In this document: piece after piece, positions 22,120 through 30,240 of the stretch
Layout: every line of letters begins with the position of its first letter
How positions within the stretch are numbered: position 1 is the first letter of the stretch
Assembly (NCBI GenBank): GCA_025504975.1
Contig: JANUWI010000019.1
Span: 496,001-560,000 of the forward strand
Origin: Plenodomus lindquistii
Taxonomy: Eukaryota; Ascomycota; Dothideomycetes; Pleosporales; Leptosphaeriaceae
Length of the DNA stretch: 64,000 nucleotides
Direction: 5' to 3'
Notes under the pieces: model-generated
Seen by the model: only the letters and a program-made list of their open reading frames with translations
Databases searched by the model: none
What the model was told of the DNA's origin: nothing
Position numbers and translations under genes: made by a program

Positions 22120-22897
22120 TCAAACCCAAAGCCCACTGGATTTCGAGCCGATAAGGGCATCGAACTCGCATCCCTCAACAACATAGAAGCGGTGTTTGAT
22201 TCCTCTGCTCTCTTCCTGCATTGATTTGGCGAGTTCCACATATGTGCTGGAGGATTGAACAGTTCCATTCGCCAGAGTGAATAGGTGCTGATTTGTGCTG
22301 CGTGTTCGGGGCTCAAGGCTGTGACGTTTTATGATGCGACGCGCTATGAGATTGGCACCAACGCTGTCTTTGAAACCGGTTCGTAGAGAAATTGGTGGTT
22401 CTGTAGATGCGCAGTAGAACAATTTGAATCTGGGCCGTAAAGTAGGAGGTTGCGGCACGTCGTTCTGGCAAGCGTCAGCAACACTCCTTCGCCAGCGGGG
22501 GCAATGCAGATTCACCGGAATGCCTGTAACTGAGTGTCCAGGCTGCCTCTTCAAGCGCAGTGACTTAGGCCTCTCCGATACCATTGATTCTGGTTCCGAA
22601 GCTTTAAATTCGTGCAACAGGCCTTCGGTAAACATTCTGCACTGGCAGTTGACAATCAAGGTGCGTCTTTCATAGTTAGAACCATGTCTTGAGGACTGGA
22701 AGAGCGACTCACATATTATGCGTACAAATTCTGCCAGCCACATGCCCATTAATTTGCCGGGCATTCTTGCGAGCGGTGTTACGGCTAACAGACACTCTGT
22801 TTGTTGTATGCAGTGTCCTGCTTGTTGGGCGACTTGAGTTTGAGCTTGAGGCTCCAGCCGAGTGGCTATCTGACGCTGAGCGAGTGGAAGAAGCCAT
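22120..22897 (-). CDS. Retropepsin-like fold protein with altered active site, 243 aa (two exons)
   Basis: Exons 22713-22897 and 22120-22666 join across a 46-nt intron (GTGAGT donor, CTAAC branch, AAAG acceptor) to give 244 codons starting MASSTRSASDS. The N-terminal 60 residues are Ser/Arg-rich. The C-terminal part has the layout of a single-domain aspartic protease: KDSVGANLIARRII, where the first Asp-Ser matches a D-[ST]-G site but Gly is replaced by Val; then a variable strand region; then FYVVEGCEFDALIG, matching the hydrophobic-hydrophobic-G-hairpin that closes retropepsin domains. Only one such domain is present, so it would have to dimerise. The lost Gly suggests reduced or no proteolysis. 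It lies 436 nt upstream of the STAND-N gene and is divergent from the 462-residue gene at 23461, which has a related region. A domesticated retroelement protease is one possible origin (inference). Confidence 0.58.
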
Positions 22898-23460
22898 TTT
22901 TACGAACAAACAATGATTCACCGGACCCGATCAATCCATTGACGAGGAGTTTGGAGTAATGCTTGCGTGAGGCAGACACGACGGGCTGTGCAGGCGTTTG
23001 TGGGTGATCGTGCTGCAATTGCCTTAGAACGGTCAAGCGGAAGTGTAAATTGGCTGAAGTCCTGATTGGATGAAGCGCTGCCATGGCGAAAGGCAGAGCC
23101 AGCACGCGATTGCGGCAACGAGCTCTGCACCGGTCAAGACGGGATGGTAAGGTGCCCTATGAAGTGAGGCCCGACTTCACCGGTATACAGGCTTAGGATG
23201 ACGGAAGGTGTGGGGGCCGATGCGCCGTTTCGCTCAACACCGCCGTGGGTGGCCTCGTCGCTGAACGTCCATGGGACCGAATGCATTCACCATGATACGT
23301 TCCTGCTCCCATTCTCATTGCGCCCGGGGTGGGCGTCTTCTCCACTTCGTTGTGTAAGATCTGTGAAGGGTGGACCCCGCCCTGACTAGTGCTGCATTGT
23401 GCGCATGCAGCCTACCGGTGGGTCGCATCACAGCCTTGTTCGTCTTCCAAGTTGCGCAAC
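22898..23460. other. Divergent promoter between two retropepsin-like genes
   Basis: 563 nt between head-to-head genes starting at 22897 (minus) and 23461 (plus). It may act as a shared bidirectional promoter. No specific sites were recognised. Confidence 0.45.
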
Positions 23461-24913
23461 ATGACAGACTATCGAACGGCAGAAAAGATAGTACGAAAAT
23501 TCATGGCTACATGTCAAGATGATGCTCTCGATTTACTCGTCAAATTATATGTGGAGGACGCGAAAGCTAGAGACAAGATGGTACAGGTAATGCTGGAAAG
23601 AGCGGACGACACGGAGCAACACATTCCTTCCAGTCGTCTGTCGCAGAGCAAGCAATTGGGGGTTGCGACATCACCTTCTGATGCGCAACAACATGAACAC
23701 AGTGGTTCCTCGACCCGTAAAACGTCCCGCCGACTTACCTCGAGTATGGGAGGACCAAACATGCCCTTGACGCCTTCGCACACAGCATCTTCCGTGAAAT
23801 CACGGGGCTCAAGGTCCGGTCGTGCGGCAGCAAAATACATACTGATTGCGTCTGACATAGAAGGCGGTAATGAAGATGAAAAGGTTCATTTCGAGGTCGC
23901 CCCCATCCCACAAAGTGTGATTCGCGAGAGTGTCGTCAACGACCTAGGGCTCGCAGGGCGTGTGGACGATGCGGACTTGGAGTGTGTTCGAATACCCTCA
24001 CATGCGGCACCCAGTGGTTACAGGGAGATTCCTGTGGAAGATGCCGTCATCTTGACTTGGTCTTATCTCGGCGCCAAAACATCTCGCAGAACCAAGTTTT
24101 ACGTCATCGCAGGTGGCACGCTTGAAATAGATGTCATCCTTAGTCACAACGATGTAGATCAACCTTCATCAGGTATGTATAGTCAAAGTCCTTATATGAG
24201 GATGAGAGTCACTGATGTATTGTCTATTCTACTTAGAACAAGGGCTGAGACTGGATACGCAATACCCTCAACAACCTCTACAGCATGATCACTACGACAG
24301 GTCACCACAGGCACATCATCAACTCTCAGGATCATACCATCCATCAGATTACACCGTTGATCGTCTCATGAATTCAATGCCCACACGGAGTGGACCGGAT
24401 CGTCACGAGCACCAGAACGCGCAGCGTTTTGTGCAAGAAGTCATGGGTGGGGGTCGGACAATGCCCGACAAGGGGAAGGCATCACAGCAACCTTCAACCC
24501 AAACTATCCCCGTTCGGGCCCACGAATCGCATGAGACACATCAACCAGATCGTTCTAAGTCAGACCCTACTGGTACCCTCAACGATCCGAATGCTGCAGA
24601 TGGCAAAATCAGGGTACAGATCGATTGGGGGAGAACTCCCAGCTTGGTATGGCTAGACATGTGCGCGCCCAGCGAAGCTTTCTTGCAGACGTTCCAGAAG
24701 CTTTCCGAGAAGAAGAAACAGCGCTTCGAAGGTGTTGAGGTGAGTTTGTTCCTAAAGCAGGATAAGCTAAGCTCAGACGACGATGAATACGAGATGAATC
24801 TTGGGGCCGACGAACTGGACGCAGATTGGGAGGCGACCTTGGAATGGCTCAGAGAAAACAAAAGAAACAAGGCACCGCACATATATGCGAGGGTCGAGGT
24901 TGGAGATGGTTAA
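23461..24913 (+). CDS. Protein with retropepsin-like region lacking the catalytic Asp, 462 aa (two exons)
   Basis: Exons 23461-24172 and 24237-24913 join across a 64-nt intron (GTATGT donor, CTTAG acceptor), giving 463 codons from MTDYRTAEKI. Residues 1-55 look helical, 60-120 are Ser-rich and disordered. A beta-rich region at about 125-235 resembles the neighbouring retropepsin-like protein: QSVIRESVVNDLGL lines up with the NLIARRIIKRHSLE of the neighbour, and FYVIAGGTLEIDVILS with its FYVVEGCEFDALIG. The catalytic Asp position reads Ala. The C-terminal 130 residues form a separate acidic unit (IRVQIDWGRTPSLVWLD and a helix-rich end around DWEATLEWLRENKR). Function is unknown. Divergent arrangement with the minus-strand paralogue-like gene suggests co-expression (inference). 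Confidence 0.62.
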
Positions 24914-25560
24914 GCTGATAAATTTTCAAGGCCCTGCAATCTGCTTCAACAAGCTCACTCGAATAGGATGCTGGCGCCACTTTGACGCGGCGAACAACGA
25001 GCATTGTCATGGTGCAAAAGATCACAGTGGATGGGAGGATGGCAAGATCTCCTATCTTCATTCACTTTCTGGGCCGATCTCCACAACATGGCCGATCATA
25101 TTCTGGAATCTCAGCAAGAGAAATGGATTTGCACTTAGACTGCAAACTATTCTCGCGTTCCTCATTGCTCTCTTAGCTGTACTGTACACGAAGGTCAGCA
25201 CCGGAAGTCATTCTTGCTGCTTATCGCACATGACTTCAAAGATGCAAACTCATCCGGAAAAGACACTTTTCGACTCTCAGGGTCCCATGATACAACAAGC
25301 CATCCACACCGGCTTTCACTTCACCACTCACGCACCATATCAGCCCGATTCGTCCGCGCTCGCCGTCAACACCTCACGCACGGACCATATACACTAAGCG
25401 TCCAGTTCACCGTGATACCTCCAAGCGTCAAGCCGCCAGGCTCTCCTGCATATAAACCAATACCATGACGCCATGCCTCTTGCACGGCAGCTCCTATCAA
25501 CCCTACAAAGCCTGTTAACCACGGACGTTTCCCACCTACGGGAAACTAGCCGTCAGAACC
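24914..25560. other. Intergenic region, nothing supported
   Basis: About 650 nt with overlapping short ORFs in several frames and no convincing splice pattern. The last part is CA-rich and leader-like before the ATG at 25561. Confidence 0.4.
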
Positions 25561-26649
25561 ATGTCCCGACAAAACAAACAACACATCGTCAAGACCGCCC
25601 ATGGCCGCCGCAAACTCAGTCGACCCCTCAGCAGCACCAACGGACCGCGTCTCACCACCACCTCTGCCCTCCGAAGCACCACTTCCAGAGCCCGCCCCCG
25701 ACCCTGGATCCCCCTCTCGATCAAAGGAACCACAAAACTCCTTCAACGCACATACACGCACTTCTCCACACCCATACAAATCTACCACTTCGCATCCTCC
25801 TTCCTCACTATCTCCAACCTCCGCACCCTACTAGCGCGGAACAAACTCGGCTACGTGACCACGCTGTACAGTCCCGATCCGATGATTGCCACGCAAATAG
25901 TAGACGGCGACGAAGTACCGCGTGGATGCATGGAGGTCGTCTATCTCGATCGCGTATTCCGGCCTGAAGGAAGTGCGCTGGGATTTCGTACCAGCGCCGG
26001 CGCTATTTCCAGATGTTCTTCCAAAGACAGGGACAAAAACAAGCAAGACGACAGTGTGGTAGAGTGGTTTGTGTTTTCACGTCCGCTGCCTGAGTTTGTA
26101 TTGCATGATATCAAGATTCCCCGACGAGTTGGCCGGGAGACGAAGAAGAGGCTCGTGAATAGTGGGAGGTTGTTCAATCATGTCGCGGACATTGAGAAAA
26201 TGCCTGAGATGGGGAGAATGAAGAAAGGAAAGGAGGGGGAGGAGGTTGATCGGGGTGAGTATTGGGCGTGGTGGGATGTGTTGCTTAATGCGGGGCATCC
26301 GCAGCGGAGAGTACGGTTGAGTTGGAAGGGGTGGGGGAGGGATGTTAGTGCGTTGTTGGAGAGGAGAAACATGGATGCGAAGAAGAAGGTTGATGAGTTG
26401 AGGGTTGAGTTTGGCAGGACTGAAGGCAACGAGGTCTCTGAAGAGGAGGAGGATGATTGGGACGAGGAAGAGTCTGAACAGGATTGCGCGACGATAGGTG
26501 TTTCGGCTGAAGAGGACAAGGATGAGGACGAGGATGAAGCGACGCCTGGGGGAATATCGCTGCTCACTCCAGACCACAGCGATGAGGATGATGGAGAGAG
26601 AGACGCCACACTCATGAATGAGGATCGCGAAGGCGATCGGGAGGTTTGA
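25561..26649 (+). CDS. Uncharacterised acidic-tail protein, 362 aa
   Basis: A single open frame from ATG at 25561. Residues 1-60 are basic and Ser/Thr-rich. About 60-230 looks globular, with hydrophobic strands and the segments GYVTTLYSPDPM, GCMEVVYLDRVF and VEWFVFSRPLPEFVLHD. A WAWWDVLLNAGHP segment lies near 235-245. From about residue 280 onward the chain is Glu/Asp-rich (EEEEDDWDEEESE and later DEDEDEA). No family is recognised and no signal peptide or membrane segment is present. Other frames over the first 250 nt are also open, so the N-terminus is less certain than the rest. Confidence 0.62.
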   Translation: MSRQNKQHIVKTAHGRRKLSRPLSSTNGPRLTTTSALRSTTSRARPRPWIPLSIKGTTKLLQRTYTHFSTPIQIYHFASSFLTISNLRTLLARNKLGYVTTLYSPDPMIATQIVDGDEVPRGCMEVVYLDRVFRPEGSALGFRTSAGAISRCSSKDRDKNKQDDSVVEWFVFSRPLPEFVLHDIKIPRRVGRETKKRLVNSGRLFNHVADIEKMPEMGRMKKGKEGEEVDRGEYWAWWDVLLNAGHPQRRVRLSWKGWGRDVSALLERRNMDAKKKVDELRVEFGRTEGNEVSEEEEDDWDEEESEQDCATIGVSAEEDKDEDEDEATPGGISLLTPDHSDEDDGERDATLMNEDREGDREV

Positions 26650-26953
26650 GGGCGTGTCAAAATGGTGTGAGATGGAGGCGAAGCCATGTTAATAAAGACG
26701 AGCATCTACATATCGGCCGATTCGCCTGTGTAGCCTCTCTGAAAGGCATCTTGGCCTGCACAAACGTGCGCAGGTAGAACGTAGCTTGCAGCTTCTAGTA
26801 GTTTTCGATATGGCAAAGATAGATTACACCAAGTGTCAAGAAAGAGAATCGTGTAATAACGGTGTTGAACATCTTCGTACATTACATTAGCAACTAATTG
26901 TGCTCTGGGCGCTATTTTCGTCTCTCATATATACATGAATTTTTATGCTACAT
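26650..26953. other. Convergent 3' spacer
   Basis: 304 nt between the stop codons of the acidic orphan (plus) and the M14 carboxypeptidase (minus), presumably holding both 3' untranslated regions. No gene is seen. Confidence 0.5.
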
Positions 26954-28417
26954 TTAGCCCTTAAGGCCGATCTCGATGGCAGTAAGAATGAACTCCATGA
27001 ACCCAGCATTGGTGTCAATGATGTTCTGGATGTACTCCTCGCTTGTAGGGTAGAAATTCGTGGAATATCCAAACTCAAGCGTGTACGCGTAGACCTTGTT
27101 GACGCTCTTGTCGGTGTGCCACCTACTGAACGCGTAATCATCTGTAGCGCCCGAAGTAGGGTACAGACCCACGGCTTGTTGAGGTACATAATCGCGGCCA
27201 CCGACCGAGATCATGGCGTCGGTGGTGCGGTTGGCTTGGAGACGGATCTTGTCCCAGTCGGCCTGGTCGATGAACTCCTTGTAGACTTCGTCTTCAACAA
27301 CACCGCGCTTTCCGTCGAAGGCAGGGTTGTTCAAATTCTGCTTGGGATCGTGAGACTGGTTAATGTCGTCGCCCCATGAGTAGAGGAGGGTTCCGGCAGC
27401 GGAGTGGACATCCATGTACCATCTGATGTTGGGGAACTGGTCGTACACCGACTTGATGTTCTTGCTCTCGGCCTCTGAGAAGGGCGCAGTGCCGTAGAAA
27501 GCCTGGGAGCCTGGGTTGGTGGAAGCAGGGGCGACGGTGGAGTTGAAGTGCTTGGGGAAGTCCCACAAGAAGTCGAAGTTGCGGTTCAGATCAACACCGA
27601 CGGTGAGCGGCTCGTCGGGCCTTGCACTGGCCGGATTGCGGTTCTTGCGCCAGAGGTTGCTGTTGGCCTGGTCGTGGCGGACACCGTCAGGGTTGGTCAT
27701 GGGGAGGAAGACGATTCCAGCACCAAGGGCGGCCTTGACTTGCTTGTTGGTGAAACTCTTGTTACCGTAGGTCAGGCCTGTGCGGTGCTCGTTTGCGTAC
27801 AACAGATCGGAGATGAAGTAGATGAGGTTATCTGGGCCACCTCGTTCCCTAGCGTGAATGCCACTGATGAAGTAGATGTATTGTTTGTCCTTCTTGACCT
27901 TCTCGGCCTTGTTGGCAACACCACCGATGACCGTAGCACCCTCGAAGGTCTTGTAAGGAGTATCGAACAAAGGCATCCCATACTCATTCTCAAGGCCCTT
28001 CATGGCGGTGTAAACCTCGTCGGCATTGAGGATTCCGGCACTCTGAACAGCAGCATACTCGCTGGGCTTCCGGGTACCAAGACCGCGGGGAGCGACGTTT
28101 CCACCCTTGAAGCGATCACCCTTCGCGATTGGGGCGGTGGCAGTCTGGCGCTTGTTCAAGTTGTGCAGAGTCTCTACACGAACAACCTCAGGATCCAGGC
28201 TTCGCTTGAGGTGGTCGTAATGTTCCTCTGACATGACTGCGTGGAGCTTGTGCTCTCCGGCAGCGGCTATCACGACCGGGCGGCAGCCATAGTCGATCTC
28301 ACTGTTGGCAGAAATGAAGTCGTACAGCTGGTTCTTTTCCTTGGCGTAGAATGCAACACTCAGAACGTCAGATGCGATGGCCGTTCCGGCAAGGCCGAGG
28401 AGTGTGGAGACCTTCAT
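26954..28417 (-). CDS. Secreted zinc carboxypeptidase, M14 family, 487 aa
   Basis: An intronless frame. The start used is the ATG at 28417, because it gives a clean signal peptide (MKVSTLLGLAGTAIASD). An in-frame TTG at 28459 is not needed. A pro-region of about 80-100 residues precedes the catalytic domain. The zinc ligands are His188 and Glu191 (GIHARERG, an HxxE motif) and His338 (MDVHSAAG). The substrate-binding NRNF is at 278-281 and the catalytic Glu448 is in TLEFGYS. All key residues are present, so activity is expected. The family removes C-terminal amino acids from peptides outside the cell, as in nutrient acquisition. A TATATAA box lies about 80 nt upstream of the start, consistent with a strongly regulated secreted-enzyme gene. 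Confidence 0.94.
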   Translation of the reverse strand: MKVSTLLGLAGTAIASDVLSVAFYAKEKNQLYDFISANSEIDYGCRPVVIAAAGEHKLHAVMSEEHYDHLKRSLDPEVVRVETLHNLNKRQTATAPIAKGDRFKGGNVAPRGLGTRKPSEYAAVQSAGILNADEVYTAMKGLENEYGMPLFDTPYKTFEGATVIGGVANKAEKVKKDKQYIYFISGIHARERGGPDNLIYFISDLLYANEHRTGLTYGNKSFTNKQVKAALGAGIVFLPMTNPDGVRHDQANSNLWRKNRNPASARPDEPLTVGVDLNRNFDFLWDFPKHFNSTVAPASTNPGSQAFYGTAPFSEAESKNIKSVYDQFPNIRWYMDVHSAAGTLLYSWGDDINQSHDPKQNLNNPAFDGKRGVVEDEVYKEFIDQADWDKIRLQANRTTDAMISVGGRDYVPQQAVGLYPTSGATDDYAFSRWHTDKSVNKVYAYTLEFGYSTNFYPTSEEYIQNIIDTNAGFMEFILTAIEIGLKG

Positions 28418-29310
28418 GATGATGTGAATAGTCAGAGAGGGGACAGAGGTGGAGGACAAGACGTGACGAATGTAATATTCGCCATGGTTTGCGTTATATA
28501 TGCGTTCGTTCGGACCTCATCCCAGAGCACTTTTCCGCCGTGACAGCCCTGGTCGGAAATAGAGCTAATGTGGATCAGGAAGCTCCCAGGATTACCAAGA
28601 CACCAAATAGCTTGGCCCGCTCCCATTGTCGGTTGCGATAACAACATGTTGGTTTTCGCTGCCGGGAAATACGAAAAGCGTTGCTTCTATGCTGATTCCA
28701 GGTTCCGTTATCCTGGTAGGCAACGACGGAAGACATTGAGGCGCTCTTGGCGAAAGCCATCCTCGAGGCGTGACATGTTGCTGGAGATTGGCGTTCCTTG
28801 CCACACTTACGATAGACGGCACTACAACTAGAACCAAGGTCGTCTGCCATTGAGGGGATTCGGATGCACCGGCGAGCTTTGACGAAGGAATCGCAGTCAC
28901 ACATCGGGCAGGTGTTGTGATGTTGGATGTCAATCGCGAGAGTAACAGGAATGCGCTAGCGATATTAGTGCAGCCGAGCTTCACGTGACGTCACCTCGTC
29001 TTGTTTTCTGTAGGTAGGTGGTGTTTGTCGTTGCCCGTGCAAAGCTCAACACGGCGTATTCACGTCGGCATTGCTGATTGATTGAACCATATATGGATGT
29101 TCATGGTTGAGCGAAAGGGAGGGTGCCATTTGTTATGTCTTGCTGCCAATAAGAGGGCGACCATGGTTTATACCTATGACGAGCTAAGATTAGATAAGAG
29201 CCGATTAGACATGGACATTTCGACAACGCGTCCGTCTCGCAACCTCATCGTGACCAACATGAAGCCGCCGTGAACATACAGCAAAGCCTTCAAGGCCCCA
29301 ACAAATCAAC
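28418..29310. other. Divergent promoter region between carboxypeptidase and Rho-like GTPase genes
   Basis: About 0.9 kb between head-to-head genes. Apart from the TATA box at 28494-28500 and short shadow ORFs, nothing specific is recognised. Confidence 0.45.
28494..28500 (-). promoter_or_regulatory. TATA box of the M14 carboxypeptidase gene
   Basis: On the minus strand this reads TATATAA and lies about 80 nt before the ATG at 28417, a usual distance for a fungal TATA element. Confidence 0.55.
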
Positions 29311-30133
29311 ATGGACTACGCGTCTGTCCCGCCAGAGATTCCGGAGATCACAGTCCTCTTGTTGGGCGATGCCGAGGTTGGGAAGTCAATGTTTCTATCG
29401 TAAGCACTCCACAAAGCCACGGCTGTCCTGCATGTAAAACATGTGAGTACAACAATCCGATCGCTAACATGGACGCAGCCGCCTGACCCTAGGCATTGCC
29501 CCTCCTCCCACAGCATCGACAACCACTCTGGATGAACCTCCACCGCCCTACAGCTTGCCCACGCTTCATGACTCTTCCCAACCCTTTGCTTTCGACATCA
29601 CACTCTACGGCCGGCCCTATCGTCTGAACTTCTACGACACCTCATCTCCAACATCTTATATACTGCTGCGTCCGCAATTCGTCATACTATGCTATAGTAT
29701 TGCATCGCGCGCAAGCCTTGAGAGCCTCAGTACACGCTGGCTACCAGTCGTGAACCAACACTTCAATTACGATGAGAATCTACCAGTCATGGTGTTGGGA
29801 CTGAAGCGGGATCTGCGGCGGCAATGGACTGCCCAGGAAATCGAAAACAACAGCAATAGCAGTGGCCGTGGCAAGGATGATAGAATATTCGAACAAGGCA
29901 TAGGCAGAGGCGAGGGCAGGAAAGAAGGCTTGAAGATGGGCAAAGGGGAGAGTGTGATGCCGCATGAGGGACTACAGGCTGCGCAACAAATGCTGTGTGA
30001 CCATTATGCCGAGTGCAGCGCGTTAACGGGAGAGCTGTGTAGACAAGTGTTGGAGGATGTGGCGAAGACGTGTGCGAAGACTACTACGGAGAAGGGGGCA
30101 AAGAGCAAGGGAATGGATTGTGTTATGATGTGA
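29311..30133 (+). CDS. Atypical Rho-like small GTPase with CaaX tail, 247 aa (two exons)
   Basis: Exons 29311-29399 and 29479-30133 join across a 79-nt intron (GTAAGC donor, GCTAAC branch, GCAG acceptor). The P-loop GDAEVGKS (residues 19-26) is intact. G4 reads LGLKRDL in place of TKxD, and G5 reads CSALTG. The switch II element that is DTAGQE in Rho proteins reads DTSSPT, so the DxxG glycine and the catalytic Gln are both missing. Switch I is a Pro/Thr-rich stretch. A 45-residue Gly/Lys/Asp-rich insertion follows G4. The C-terminus CVMM is a CaaX box, so prenylation and membrane anchoring are expected. The missing residues predict very poor GTP hydrolysis (inference). Its overall order matches Rho (LRP and WLPVVNQH blocks). 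The closest class is atypical fungal Rho-like proteins; the partner is unknown. Confidence 0.8.
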
Positions 30134-30240
30134 AGACTTTCTAATCTCAGTCTCGCAACAATGTCTACGCGTAGAATGAATATTACTGTACATACTTACA
30201 AATTACAGAAGATCGTAACCTTTACAACACAAAGGACATC

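Noticed and set aside
25473..25967. Overlapping frame at the start of the acidic orphan
   Set aside because: Pro/His-rich reading typical of an off-frame of CA-rich DNA. The frame from 25561 has coherent globular sequence beyond this overlap.
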